A DNA stretch of 64,000 bases, from contig JAGKQI010000096.1 of assembly GCA_018806915.1 (NCBI GenBank), positions 1,116,001-1,180,000 on the forward strand. The letters are read 5' to 3'. Within the stretch, counting starts at the first letter, position 1. Every line of letters begins with the position of its first letter. Of this stretch, positions 11,335 to 22,969 are shown piece after piece. The notes under the pieces were generated by a model that was not told the DNA's origin, did not search any database, and saw only the letters and a list, made by a program, of their open reading frames with translations. Position numbers and translations under genes: made by a program. This DNA is from Phytophthora colocasiae. Lineage: Eukaryota > Oomycota > Peronosporomycetes > Peronosporales > Peronosporaceae.

Positions 11335-11690
11335 GCTCTTTAGCACGTCTTGTTCGCTGCCGCTCTTGTGTCGTGCAGGAACGTCAGCGTCGTCGTAGGG
11401 CCGTGAGTCATCTTCTTTCTTGTCGCTGAAAAGGTAAGGAAAGGCACGAGTGTGTGTTATGGAGTAAATCCAAGAGTGTATTTGTTCTTACTTACACAGC
11501 AAGAGGAGGAAAGCCATCAGGCATCAAAACCCCCTTTAGACTAGGGCAGATCACGTCCATCAGAACGGTCCCCAGCCTTCCCATCACCTGAGTGACAGGC
11601 ATTGGCACTGGCTAGTTCTCTGCGGGTTTCACCCGAGCCAGACCCGCTCGACGAATAGAATGTATCTCACTCAAACGGAGTTTCGAAACA
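11335..11690 (-). repeat. Probable copia 5' LTR
   Basis: Region upstream of copia gag and of the candidate primer site on the minus strand. Its outer end reads TGTTTCGAAAC on the minus strand (complement of GTTTCGAAACA ending 11690), and CGAACA near 11,359 gives a possible TGTT...AACA pair. No coding capacity. The partner LTR is not in the window, so both ends are provisional. Confidence 0.45.
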
Positions 11691-12439
11691 AGTGTGTTAT
11701 CCAAAACCTTCCGCAGATATGGTTGGAACGCCAGGCACAACGGGTATGACCAACGCAGAAGTACAATACCGTACAAGTGTCTGGATATCCCGTCTTGTCT
11801 GTCTGGGTGTTAGCGCGGGCACAGGAAGTGAAAAATTCGTAAAAGTGGTCGGCGCGTTGTGAGAGTTCCGACTTTGGCTTGTTGGCAAATTCAATCTTCA
11901 CTGCACATTTCCCTAATACGCTGCCGAACATTCCTTTTCCGCGCAATTATTGGAGGCCCATGAATACGATTCCTGATACTACAACAGAAACAGCTTTTCA
12001 GTAACCCAACGCAACTCCCATGTAGTACAGATGCGCCGAGATGTATGCGCGTGGTTCAGTGGTGCGTCTAACGTGCTGCCACAGATTATACCGGGTCAAA
12101 TTGGTAGTTCGGATGAAAATTGTGAATCAGGGGAGGTAAATTTACAAAAAGACACAGATGTGGAAGTTGTTTCTAGCAACAATAGGGATCAGCCAGCGTT
12201 ATCACATGACTCGGAGACCTCATCGAAGCTTGACAGCGATGGTTTTTACAGTCAATTGGAGCTGCGTGACATGGATTCTGTCTTGGAATTCGTAATTCCG
12301 TCCAGTACATAAATGAAAACCATCAAGGAGAAGCAATTCGGCTAATGGCGACTGCATCTGAACCGGGATTGTGGTATATGTGAATTGAAATATTGCACCA
12401 GTGATGTAACACCTAAGTTACTGACGGATAAATATATTG
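11691..12439. other. Unassigned sequence between copia LTR and Helitron relic
   Basis: Only short ORFs are present. A 92-codon plus-strand frame at 12,037-12,312 (S/D/E-rich) might be a piece of the following Helitron protein, but I cannot align it to anything. Confidence 0.3.
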
Positions 12440-14560
12440 AGATACGTTGATAAATTATGCGAAGGGATTCAACAACAATAATACTCATTATGCCAAGTTA
12501 ATGCGACAGTGTTCTTCGCTGCGCCCCGACGCAAGTTTACCAAATGCGGCTCAGTACAATGCATCGGATATAGATCCTCGATTGGAAGGCCTTCTCCTAT
12601 ATCGTCCAGGTACCTGTACTTTTGTTATATTTCATGTTTATTTGTTGACACAAGACTTTGACTTGTTGAGTAGCAATAACGGAAGCAGAGACCACCACAA
12701 AAATGCAAGTATGTGATACGTGTGCCGAGCATGTGGGATTCGGAAAATATACGGCACCTCCTGAATTTGCTATTGCGAACGGGAACTATATTGGACATTT
12801 GCCTCGGAGGTTTAAGGCAATGACACGCACTGATGAGCAGTGTGCAAAACACAGAAGGAAGTATTGTGAAGATGTTACCTCGTGATTTGTCTAGTTGTGT
12901 TTGTGTTGTCATGGTTGGTTGTATGACCCCAGAGCAAGCAGCTACCTGCACAAAGAGGTACCATCTAAATGTGGGGATTTGCAACCAATTTTTGAGTTTC
13001 TTGGAGCAATACAATTTTGGATACCATTGTCGATCAGAAATGCGGAATCCAAGCCCCAGGCAATTCCGAATAATTGATCGGAGTAACGAAGTGCACCAGA
13101 CGCCCGATGATGACCAGGAGGTGTCCAAAGTTCGAGAAGAAAGCACTTATTCGGCGTTTGGTTCAACTGTTGATGAAGGTGTGGATGCTAGTGTCGAGAG
13201 GGATTTGGGCTTCGAGTCTGCTGTACAAACCCCACAGTCGAAATTGGACAGACAATCTAGTCCGGAAGTCAAATTCGTACGTCCCGATATCAAAACGGGT
13301 AGTTTGCACGCAAACGTTTCCGACGCTTTTCCCTGTCGGTTGTGGAGGTCCATCGGAGCCACGTCATAAGAATATTTCTACACGGAAATGGATCTTGCGA
13401 TGCTTACAGCTGGATGGCCATCGTTTAAAACACATTATGCGTTTTTACTTCTTGCTATCGACTTCTTGGCGACTCAAGAAGCGAGGTGAACGATGCATGG
13501 CAAGGTTAATATCAAGCGACACTCTCAAAGCAGTGGAGCTTCGTCGGAGTACTGTGCGAGAGGCAATACAATATGTGAACAAAATGGCGGCATGTCGGCA
13601 AAAAGGAATCAAACCGCGACCCCCATCGAACAATATTCAACGCGTTATCGACTTAAGAAAAGGGCTGTATTTTCCTGAATCAACGTTGTATGGATCGAAT
13701 GTAGGATGAATGCGAGTCAGACATGAACTTTTTGTAATGTTAAAGCGTTTTGGCCCTCTTCAAGCGTTTTTATTGTCTCGCCTGACTCTTCTGGCTCGTA
13801 TAACATCGCAATAAAAGTTGGCCAAATTGAGAAACGTACTTTGGGAGAAGCTAACCTGTCATTGGTACCCAGTAGAGCCGAACGAAAGGCTATTGCTGCT
13901 GCTCATCCCGTCGAGTGTGCGAGACATTTTTTTTAGAGTATTGGAGACTGTAGTAGAAGTGTTACTTGGATGGCACACGAAGGCTGGGGCACCAAAGCGC
14001 GGAGGCGGTTTTCGGTGTAGATCGTGCATTTGGTGCAGTTGCCGAAACTCAGCTAGCTGGAGGTTTGCATGCTCAATTTTCAGATTGGTTGAATGGCTTC
14101 CCATCTACTTCGCAGGAATATCGTACTGCCCTCAAACAAATGCTGATTTTCGAGAGCGCGTAAATCAGCTAGCAGTTTGTGTATTATGCACGAAACCTCC
14201 AGCAATTTTAGACGACCGTCAGTGTCCGGTATGTTTCGCTGGTGATTCACTCGAGCCGCTGAACCCAGGAATTGACGCGTTTCGTCGCCCGACAACAGGA
14301 TCATCGCCTCCAATAACCTAGTGTGTGGTGTGAATTTCGGCGATAAAGATATCATCAATCGCTTCATAAATAATCTTACGGATCAACAACAAGTACACGT
14401 GGATAGCCAACTTGTCGATTATGAAAAATCTAGCCCTTCGTCAATGACCAGAGCTAGTGATTCAGCAACTTCATTGCTCGATCGCGATGTACAGGTTCAT
14501 TACTGGAATCACAGCCAGTCGTGTTTTAAGGTTCGTTCAAGTCTCTACTTCATTGCTGCC
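12440..14560 (+). pseudogene. Decayed Helitron replicase/helicase N-terminal region
   Basis: Successive frames read like one degraded Helitron protein. At 12,703-12,885: F-A-I-A-N-G-N-Y-I-G-H-L-P-R-R-F, the pattern of the cysteine-rich/ANGxxIG domain that precedes Helitron Rep. At 12,953-13,020: Y-H-L-N-V-G-I-C-N-Q-F-L-S-F-L. At 13,370-13,690: K-W-I-L-R-C-L-Q and later G-L-Y-F-P-E-S-T-L-Y-G. At 14,025-14,160: A-V-A-E-T-Q-L-A-G-G-L-H-A-Q-F, at the place of the G-x-G-x-L-H-x-H (HUH) motif of Rep. The second metal-binding His is Gln here. Frames change several times and stops interrupt them. Helitron ends (5' TC, 3' CTRR with hairpin) were not located, and no helicase part is seen. Confidence 0.6.
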
Positions 14561-14892
14561 AGAAATTTAACTTATTACATTATTTGTATGACCGAAAGAC
14601 GACGGTTCGTACTGTTCTACAACAGTGAGCTACACACTCCTTCACGTCCGACGATAGTGAATTAGCGCGTCACCTCCACACGCAGCCTTGCCTGAGCCTA
14701 ATTCGCCTCGTCAGTCTCTCCGTTCAGTCGTAGCCTTCAGCCGTCCGCTTCGTCCGTTCAAGAAGCTTAGCGTCGCAGCACGAAGTCGTTTGACCTGTAG
14801 GTGGTGACGCTGTACAGTCCCGGGATAGTAGTAGTTGTGGGACGGACGAGCATAGTGAATAATATAAATAGGGACGCACACTGACGAGTGGC

Positions 14893-15510
14893 ATGCCGGG
14901 CGCGGTGAACCGAGCTATCGAGTGTTGGACGGACGTTGAAAGCGACCCCAGGCGAAAAAACGTAAGCGAAGCACGGACAACTATATTACCCGCCACGCAG
15001 GTGATATTAGACGTGTTACAATTTGCATATAACCCGGACGTGTTTGTGTTAACTGGCATGGAACCCGCCATCGTCGCTGATATGAAAGAAGCGCTGATAG
15101 AACAATGGGCCATTGAAGCCAAAGACCCACCCAGCTCAAATCCAGATATGCAAGGGAAATTGGCTAAGTTGCAAGTGCTTTATCGGCAAGAGATCGCAAA
15201 GATGGCTCAGAGGATGAAGATGTCGTGATTAAACTACGCAAAGATATGACGTGTCCCAAAGAACAACATCGACGCCTTGCTCAACTGGATAGCGAGTTCG
15301 TAATGTTTCAAGATTTCTAGTCCAATGGCGAGAACCCACAAAAGATCGGCAAGATTTCGTGGCTTTGGAAAAACAACTATTGAGTCAAGATGAGAAGCTC
15401 AAGACTAAAACCTACGAACCTGCTACGCCGATGGATCGCTGAGCAACAAAAACGTTACGTTAAACGGTAAAGACCGTGTTCAAGATGAAGAATGTCGTCG
15501 CCTCGGCCGT
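14893..15510 (+). pseudogene. 5' part of a coiled-coil coding relic split by gypsy-2
   Basis: An ATG at 14,893 opens 111 codons (M-P-G-A-V-N-R-A-I-E-C). The frame then shifts near 15,215-15,228, and an overlapping frame continues D-E-D-V-V-I-K-L-R-K-D-M, then (after a stop at ~15,318) V-Q-W-R-E-P-T-K-D-R-Q-D-F-V-A-L-E-K. Composition is charged and helical. A TATA-like AATATAAATAGG lies at ~14,861, about 30 bases before the ATG. The relic is cut at 15,510 by gypsy-2 and seems to resume at 23,311. Family not recognised; possibly a gag-like or host coiled-coil protein. Confidence 0.45.
15506..15510. repeat. Target-site duplication GCCGT, left copy
   Basis: Five bases directly before the TGTAAC start of the left LTR. 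The identical GCCGT follows the right LTR at 23,306-23,310. Five bases is the usual Ty3/gypsy duplication length. Confidence 0.9.
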
Positions 15511-15922
15511 TGTAACGGGGTTACACGGCGCTGTGCGCCTTGGCTACAGTTGGTGTGGTACACACCGACTATCACACGTCACAGATCTGTGTATGACACA
15601 TCGTGTTTCCCACACGTCACATATGTAGCCACTTGTTGGCAGTTAGCTCAGAGCCACACATTGCATTTAAACTAGGATTTAGTATGTTAGATACTAAATC
15701 CGTTACATTTAGGATTAGGGCAATAAAATCAATAAAAATCAGTTTGCGTTTTACATAATTAGTGTCAGTTCCTTTATAATAGGGACACTGATTGTGAGAG
15801 TCCCGTATTTAGTGGACTACTTGGTTCTTGTATAGAACCGAAGGCTACTGCCTTGCAAGCAAGACTCTACGAGTCAACTAAACTTCCTCCTGTGCCGTGC
15901 ACACCTACGCAGCCCCGCTGCA
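15511..15922 (+). repeat. gypsy-2 5' LTR
   Basis: 412 bp, TGTAACGGGGTTACA...CCCCGCTGCA, nearly identical to 22,905-23,305. It contains a perfect 11-bp stem (GGATTTAGTAT/ATACTAAATCC, 15,675-15,701), AATAAA words, and a TATA-like CTTTATAATAGG at ~15,772 that would set the element's transcript start. Relative to the right LTR it has an 11-base insertion near 15,889-15,905. Confidence 0.93.
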
Positions 15923-15924
15923 TC

Positions 15925-15942
15925 TGGTAGCACTAGTAGTCA
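15925..15942 (+). promoter_or_regulatory. gypsy-2 candidate primer-binding site
   Basis: TGGTAGCACTAGTAG begins two bases after the left LTR. The leading TGG is what a site complementary to a tRNA 3' CCA end requires. The specific tRNA was not identified. Confidence 0.55.
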
Positions 15943-15979
15943 ATCCAACTCCTGAGTTGAAGACTGTTTCTCTGTGAGA

Positions 15980-16951
15980 ATGGAGCCAGAAGCATACGCT
16001 CACTTGACTCCGAGTCAGCGGGACACGCTTAACAAGCTTACGTCCTTGCTGGGCCCCGAAGGTATGGCGCACCTTGCGTCCCAAGGGCCGGAGGCCGTCA
16101 ACGCGCGCCTTGAGGCATTTGCCTCGTACGAAAACGCTCTCGTTGAGCACATCCAACGGAATGTAAAAGAAGTTAACCCCGCTCCGAGAGCTAAGCCCGT
16201 CACGCTCAGCGTGAAGACATTTCATGGGCACGAAGGAGAGAACCTCCTGTTGTGGACCCGAGAGGTCGAAATGGCCATGGGAGCCGCTATGCTCCAGTTG
16301 GAAGGCCAACGCGTGGCGTTTGCCATCTCTAAGCTCGAAGGGCGAGCACGAGAATGGGCCTTGACGTCTGGGACGTCGGTAGAAATGGCCTTCCCCACTT
16401 GGGGTGAGCTTAAGGTCAAGCTTACGCAAGTGTTTGCTCCGCCTAACCAGGCGTATCGCGTGCGATCACGCTTCCTTGCTTGCCGACAGGGCAAGAAGGA
16501 CCTGGTGGACTATGTCCAAGAGCTGCGCACGCTCATTGCCGGCATGGCTGCCGACCCTCTACCTGAGGTGGTCACCGTGACCATCTTCATGGAAGGTTTA
16601 CGAGCTGGCGTGGCCAGGACGGAGGCATTCCGTCAGAATCCTCGCACCTTCGAGGACGCTGTCAGCGTGGCATTGAATGCCGAACACAACTTTAAGTTGT
16701 CGAGGGTCGGTGCTAACAGCACAGGGTCCGGGGGACCCGAGCCCATGGACCTCAGCTATGCTGAAGATGAAGTAGCCGAGCTACGAGCTGCGGTGCAACG
16801 TATGAGCACCCGCCGGTGCTACACGTGTGGTAGTCCCACACATCTGAGGCCCAACTGCCCTCTGCGCAAAGAGCGCGCCGGCCAGAATGGCCGCAACCCT
16901 GCCGCGGGTCCCGTTTTGGGCTCTGCCCAGGGAAACGACGGCTCCCAGTAG
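15980..16951 (+). CDS. gypsy-2 Gag
   Basis: 323 codons from the ATG at 15,980, ending at a TAG. A GTG six bases upstream is in frame, but ATG is preferred. It has the retrotransposon Gag core ([12 protein letters not shown] at ~16,515) and a CCHC zinc knuckle, [14 protein letters not shown] at ~16,817, which binds element RNA in the virus-like particle. No lesion is visible. Pol follows in the frame one base back, and that frame is open through the gag end, so a -1 ribosomal frameshift could join them. No slip site was pinned down. Confidence 0.9.
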   Translation: MEPEAYAHLTPSQRDTLNKLTSLLGPEGMAHLASQGPEAVNARLEAFASYENALVEHIQRNVKEVNPAPRAKPVTLSVKTFHGHEGENLLLWTREVEMAMGAAMLQLEGQRVAFAISKLEGRAREWALTSGTSVEMAFPTWGELKVKLTQVFAPPNQAYRVRSRFLACRQGKKDLVDYVQELRTLIAGMAADPLPEVVTVTIFMEGLRAGVARTEAFRQNPRTFEDAVSVALNAEHNFKLSRVGANSTGSGGPEPMDLSYAEDEVAELRAAVQRMSTRRCYTCGSPTHLRPNCPLRKERAGQNGRNPAAGPVLGSAQGNDGSQ

Positions 16952-16989
16952 ACGCGGGGCGGTCTACTGGGGAAGAACTGAGTTCTACA

Positions 16990-19900
16990 GTGCGTGAGAG
17001 GCACTGGGGCTCAGCCCCGAAGAGCTCCGTGCTCTTGAACACGGAACGTGTGAGCAAGCAGGGCTTGCTGGTCGTCCATGTGGACGTGAAGGGCTTCGAG
17101 AAGCCGTGGATCGTGTTGATCGACTCGGGAGCGTCGGGCAACTATGTCAGACGCTCCACCGTTGAGGGTAGTCAGCAATATGCTGAGGCGCTTCGAGCGC
17201 GGAGAGGTGACACCGTCACTGTCCGTCTAGCGACGGGCGTCCGTGTCACGGCAGCCAAGGTCCCCATGGACCTGCGGCTGAGGTTCCTGGACTTCGACAG
17301 CGTGGAACGCTGCTTGGTCTTGGACCTGGATTCGAGGTACGACCTCATCCTTGGTATGGCGTGGCTGGAGCGCCACGAGCCCTGGATCGATTGGAGGTCG
17401 AAGACCTTAGGTGCTACGCACTTCTCTCCTAGTGGAGCTTTGGCGAGTCATGAACCCACCTCTGCTAGGAAGCAGAAGCGCTATTGGCGCGAGCATCGAG
17501 CCGAGTCGGCTATGATGCTGGAGGTCGGTGTGCCCGAGCTGGTGGACAGCACCGAGTGTGAGGACCGCAGTCCTGTTGAGCGCGTAGCGCTGGTTGTCAT
17601 TGAGTCAACGTGTGGGCAGAGCCCACGTAATCCCTGTGGGGCGGCACGTACTCCGCCGAGCGATACTGGTCGTGGACCAAGTCGATCGCTGAATGTCTCC
17701 GACATTGGACCAGCTACGGTCATTGATTGTGCAGCGGCACGTACTCCGCTGCGCGACATCGGTAATCGACCGAGTAGGTCGCTGAGTGTCTCCGACACTG
17801 GGCCTGGTGAGGCCGAAACTTGTGCGACGGCACGTACTCCGTCGAAGGGACGTTCGTCGGCTAGGCGACGACGTCGTAAGGCCCTATGGGCGAGACGATC
17901 TGCGTCTGAGTCAGCCGTGACATCGAGTGCCGACGCACAGGAGGGCTGTGGGCAGCTGTACACCCTGGTTGATGGAGTGGACGGCAGTGCCGAAGGCAGC
18001 GTCCTGCTGGACGAACTGCCGAGTGTTGACAAGCTTCTTGAGCTAGAAGAGATGTCGTTCGCCGACTTTAACGAAGCCTTGAAGGCTGGCGAACTCGCCG
18101 AGGTGGTCATCGTCCGACCGGAAGAGGAGTTAAACTCATCGTCCCTCGTTGACGAGTCCGTCTTGGCCGCGGTCAAGAAGGCGTTGAACGCCAGGAGTGG
18201 ATCGGAGATCCTCAAGAATCCCTCGGATCCCTTCTACTCCTTGCTGAAGGAGTATGGAGACGTTGTCTCGAAGGAACCACCGAGTGGTCTGCCTCCTGAC
18301 CGAGGCGTTCGTCACGAGATTGATTTAGTTCCCGGAACTAAATACTGCGTGACCCGGCAGTGGCCTCTTCCTAAAGAGCAATGCGATGTCATTGACGCCT
18401 TCTTCCGTGCGAAGCACGCGGCGGGTCTCGTGCGCGAGAGCAAGTCTCCGCACTCCGCGCCTACGTTCTGTGTCAGAAAGCAGAATGGCAAGTGGCGTAT
18501 CGTTCACGCTTTTAACAAGCTCAACGCTGCCACGATTCCGGCGCAGACGCCGATTCCTAGGAAGGATGTTCTTCAGAACAACATGGTGGGTTGCACCATG
18601 TACAGTGCGCTCGACTTAGTCGATGGCTACTATCAGCTGCTCATGCGAGCCAGTGATATTCCGCTTACAGCGGTGAGCACCCCGAGCGGTATGCTCTGGG
18701 AGTGGCTCGTCATGCCCCAAGGGCTGTCGAATGCGCCTGCAACGTTCAATCGTCTAGTGACACAGTTGTTCAGGCCCCTACGGGATTCGCACAGACGTAC
18801 TTTGACGACGTGTTCGTTCACAGTCAGGCCGAACACGGCAAGACTGACGTTGAGGTGCACGTGGAACACGTGAGAGCTGTGCTCGAGTGCATGCGCACGA
18901 ACCAATTGTACGCCAACGCAGACAAGTGCGTCTTTGGCGCGGAAGAAATCCCCTTCCTAGGGTGCTTCATTGGGAAGCATGGCCTTCGTGCTGATCCAGC
19001 AAAGGTCAAGGCCATTGTGGACTGGCCGGTTCCCTTGAACGAGAAGGACTTGCGTAAGTGGCTGGGCTTGGCCAACTACTTGCACAAGTACAGCGAGAAC
19101 TACGCTGAGTTGGCTCGGCCACTATCGGATCTCCTTAAGAAGGATGCCGAATGGGTATGGCGTGCTGAGCACGAGAGTGCGTTCACTCGTATCAAGGATA
19201 GCCTGCTTCAGGCACGGCGTTGCCAGACCCCGATCGTCCGTTCATCGTCGTCTGTGACGCCTCGGACTTCGCCATCGGCAGTGCTTTGCTACAAGCGGAC
19301 GCCGACGGGCGCGAACGCGTCATTGCGTTTGAGTCTCGGCAGCTCAAGGCTGCTGAGAAGAACTATCCAGTTCATGACAAGGAGCTACTTGCGATGAAGT
19401 ACGCTCTCGTCAAATTCAGGGTTCACCTGCTCGGCTCCAAGCCGTTTGTGATCTACACGGATCATGCGTCACTACGCACAGCGACGCAGTCGCCTCACCT
19501 CTCGCAGAGAATGGCCCGATGGCTCTCCTTCTTTGCGGAGTATAACTTCGAGGTGAAGTACAAGCCTGGCAGGCAGAATGTCCTCGCTGACGCGCTATCA
19601 CGCCGTCCGGACTATGAGTTAGCTCATGTCACTTCGGCGACGTCGTCCGTGACGGACATGGTTCGAGCAGCGTACGCTCAAGATGACTCTTGTGTCGCGC
19701 TGCTTCAAGCTCTATGGTGCGATGAGTTTAAGGACTCAAAGGTGACTCTGTCACGACGCCTAAAGGCGAGACTCCAACGCTATAGCCTGGAAGGCGGTCT
19801 GCTGTACTACAGCACGGGTCAGGATGACCCACCACGTGTGGTGGTTCCTCATGATGAGGACCTGAAGTATCGCATCCTCTATGAGGCCCACGACACGCCC

Positions 19901-21517
19901 ACAAGCGGCCACCTCGGTCGCGAGAAGACCTACGGCTCGGTGAGCTCCATGTACTGGTGGCCGAAGATGTACAAGTGGGTCAGCACATATGTGCACACGT
20001 GCGAGACGTGCCAGCGGGTTAAACCCTTACCGCACGCGGCAGCGCCTTTGGCGGGCTTGCCTGTACCTTCTGGGTGTTGGCAGTCCATGAGTATGGACTT
20101 TGTGTTTGGCCTGCCGAAGGACTCGGCAGGCAACACGGGCGTTGTGGTCTTTGTTGACCGTCTGAGCAAGATGGCTCACCTAGCGGCTGTGCCGGACACC
20201 GTCGACGGCGCTGGTACAGCGACGATCTTTATCGATCGGGTCTTCCGCCAGCATGGGCTGCCTGAGACCATTGTCTCGGATCGAGATCCCCGTTTCACGG
20301 GTCACTTCTGGACGTCCGTCTTTAAAGTGCTTGGCACTCGACTGGACATGTCCACGACGGATCATCCACAGACCGACGGTCAGACTGAACGCGTCAATCG
20401 CGTCTTGGAGGACATCCTCCGCAGCATATGCGCTGAAACGCCGAAGCGTTGGAGCGCTATGCTTCCTCTCGTGGAGTTCTCCATGAACAATGCGGTGCAT
20501 GCCTCGACAGGCTTCACCCCGTTCTACGTGAACGGACTTGCGCATCCGCGCGTCCCGCTCACTCCGCCACGCGGTGGCCTCGGGCTTAGTGGGGGAGAGG
20601 CTATGCCGTCGCTCGACGCCGAGCTTGCTGATATCAGCCCTTCTGCTGTGCGTAAACAAGTCGATGACTTCCTCTCGGTGAGATTGAGCGTATTACGCCG
20701 TGTGCGTGACGCGATGGCCGAAAGCCAAGACGTTCAGAAGGAACAAGCTGATGCAAAAGGCAGAGGCAATATGTGGGAATTTAAGGTCGGTGACCAAGTT
20801 TAATTATACGCTAAGAACCTACCTACACATGCAGTGTCGAGTGTCTTTAAGACGAAATTGCGTCCGCGCTTCATCGGACCGTTTACGGTCGTGGCCAAGA
20901 AGGGCCTGGCATACACGCTTGACTTGCCAAAGCGGATGCGAACACACCCCGTGTTCTACGTCGGCTTGCTTAAGCCATATCGGGACCCCGCGGGGGTGAA
21001 CGCGGAGGCGCTGGCGCCGACGGCACGCGTCCAGGCTGCGTCATCTGCAGCAGCAACGCCACCTGACCCCGCAGCTCAGCGAGCTGAAGCTCCTGCTGAT
21101 GCAGGCGAGCGGTCAGGAACTGAGGCCCTTCGAGCCAAGCCACTCGGCTCTCAATCTCCTCCATGTCGTGAGCGAGACGGGCATGTGAATGCCAAACGCT
21201 CTCCACGTTCCCTTGAAGGGACTGAGTCTGACTCTGGAGAGTACCGATCGAGTGATCGAGTTGGTACCAGGCGCGATGCGACAGATAGCGCTCATCACAC
21301 TCATCGAGTACTGCGTTCCGCAGCGAATCGGTCTCCTCCGCCGTTGCTCGATGAGCAGGGGACTCCCCACTACCACGTGGAGCGCCTGATGGCGCGGCGT
21401 CGCCATCGTAGTCAAAACCAGTATCTGGTGAAGTGGCGTGGGTATCCTCATTCCCAAAACTCGTGGGAGTTTGAAGGGCCCCTGAGGCAGGACTGCGTTG
21501 ACGTCGTGGACTTTTGA
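16990..21517 (+). pseudogene. gypsy-2 Pol: protease, RT, RNase H, integrase, chromodomain (three lesions)
   Basis: Protease I-D-S-G-A-S-G-N-Y at ~17,119. RT has L-D-L-V-D-G-Y-Y at ~18,611 and Y-F-D-D at ~18,801. RNase H has V-C-D-A-S-D-F, Y-T-D-H-A-S and L-A-D-A-L-S-R, so one complete RNase H domain. The integrase HHCC finger ends T-C-E-T-C-Q-R (~20,006), with D at M-D-F-V-F-G, D at S-D-R-D-P-R-F and E at Q-T-E-R-V-N. The chromodomain lies near the C-terminus (Y-L-V-K-W-R-G-Y, ~21,421). One-base losses shift the frame near 18,784-18,789 and near 19,213-19,216, and TAA at 20,801-20,803 interrupts the G-D-Q-V region after integrase. The linker between integrase and chromodomain (20,998-21,360) is Ala/Pro/Ser-rich and lies opposite the coiled-coil part of the antisense gene. 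Confidence 0.92.
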
Positions 21518-22969
21518 TCGCGAAGATCGGAGGCGCCCGAAGGGCTCGAGGTCGACCACTCGGTCGACACCCGCTTCTCACCACTAGTGTGAGAAGCTGA
21601 CGGACTAGCCGCCGAGCTTAGGCTCTGGTCCGCGCTGGCATAGCCAGCGAGTCTCCCTCGGAGACTGGAGGAGCGTCCTGCGAAGCAGGGAGGGTGGCCT
21701 GAGAGGCGGGAGCCACCGCCGTCCGTGACGAGGAAAGCGGCCGGGCCGCACTCGTATCTTCGCGTACTGGAAGAGTAGACCTCGAGCTTGGCGGACGTCC
21801 ACCTCAGAGTAGCTCTCCATGAGGCGATCGAATGACGCGAGCTTCCGGGAAGCCTCGGCCCAAGTGGCCACATGGACCATATAGTCCCTGGTCGTCTCTC
21901 CGGTCTGGAGGAGCAGCGGATATGTCCTCATCTGAGGCACAGACTCCCGTCGTCGTTGCTTATCTAAGCGTTGCCGATACTCGGCGCGTGTACACACCTG
22001 CGGGGTCAAGAAACGCTCATGGAGCCCCTGCCGCTGCTGAGTCTCAGCCACCGTACGAGGAGGTCCGCCTATGGTGTAACCATGCAGGTTTGGCTGGACC
22101 ATCAATTGTTTCACCTGCTCTGCAGGGTCACGAGGCTCGAAGCCGTAGTCGCGCCGCGACGAAGTCCCTACGATACTCCGAGGAACCGGTCGACGCGTCC
22201 CTGGGGGACTGCTCATGGAGGCCTCCTGCGCCTCATCGAGCGGGTTGGAGATCGTCACCTCTACGCCTCCGGGCGGTTCGGGCTCATCGCGAGCAGGAAG
22301 TGGTGGCGCGTCGCGCAATGCGTTGAGCACCAGGCTCGAGGGTCCCTCAGGGAACGGATTGGGCTGTCGCAATTGCCGCGGAATGGAATACCGACGCGGA
22401 TCGCGTGGAGAGCGCTGCTCAGATCGAGTCGTCCGAGGGCTCGCAGGAGCAGGAGACGCAGGGGCATCGCCCGGTACGGACTCCTCATAGTCCACTTCGA
22501 TCTCGCCGTCCTCGGCAGGAGAGCGACGCGGGTCGCGCGTCGGCGACGCTGTCGTGTACTCGAACGGCGAGCCACCACTACCACTTGTAGTCGGGCTGCC
22601 CTTGAACATCGCTCCGTAGCGAAGGCGATACGCCGCGAAGTACTCCGAGACGGAGAGCGTGAGAGGAGCCGAGGGCTCAGGCGGGGAAGCGCGGAGGCGC
22701 TGAGGCTGTGAAGCCAGAACACGGGATGCCCGAGGAGCGGTAGGCTCGCTGGGGCGAATGGGAGACTGTGCTCGTTGAGCCAGCGCGCACGCGCACTCTC
22801 GTCGAGAGAGTTCTTTTATCGGAAAGTTGCCGGTGACAGGCCTTGACAAGGCAGTTATGTCTGCAGTTGTAGATACTGCGTATCCACGGTTTGGTGGGGG
22901 AGGGTGTAACGGGGTTACACGGCGCTGCGCGCCTTGGCTACAGTTGGTGTGGTACACAGCAACTGTCAC
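20970..22969 (-). pseudogene. Antisense gene of gypsy-2, Pro/Arg-rich head and coiled-coil tail, frameshifted
   Basis: Three minus-strand frames read as one protein. Part A (22,969 to ~21,790; first ATG lies in the right LTR, a better start may be the ATG at ~22,607, M-F-K-G-S-P): Ser/Pro/Arg-rich, then a folded-looking stretch (Y-M-V-H-V-A-T-W-A-E-A-S-R-K-L-A). Part B (~21,800-21,550): F-L-V-T-D-G-G-G-S-R. Part C (~21,530-20,973, stop at 20,970-20,972): G-F-D-Y-D-G-D-A-A-P then a clear coiled coil (S-I-G-T-L-Q-S-Q-T-Q-S-L-Q, R-L-H-Q-Q-E-L-Q-L-A-E-L-R). Parts B and C are antisense to, or abut, the pol chromodomain end. Two frame changes make this copy defective. No catalytic motif recognised. 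Position matches the antisense ORF of gypsy-1, though sequence similarity between the two is not obvious. Confidence 0.55.
22891..22904 (+). promoter_or_regulatory. gypsy-2 polypurine tract
   Basis: TTGGTGGGGGAGGG directly precedes the TGTAAC start of the right LTR. This G-rich purine run is the standard primer site for plus-strand DNA synthesis. Confidence 0.8.

Noticed and set aside
17481..18215. Minus-strand ORF of 244 codons in gypsy-2 pol
   Set aside because: Ser/Ala-rich mirror of the pol frame between protease and RT; no coiled coil or independent signature, unlike the antisense gene further down.
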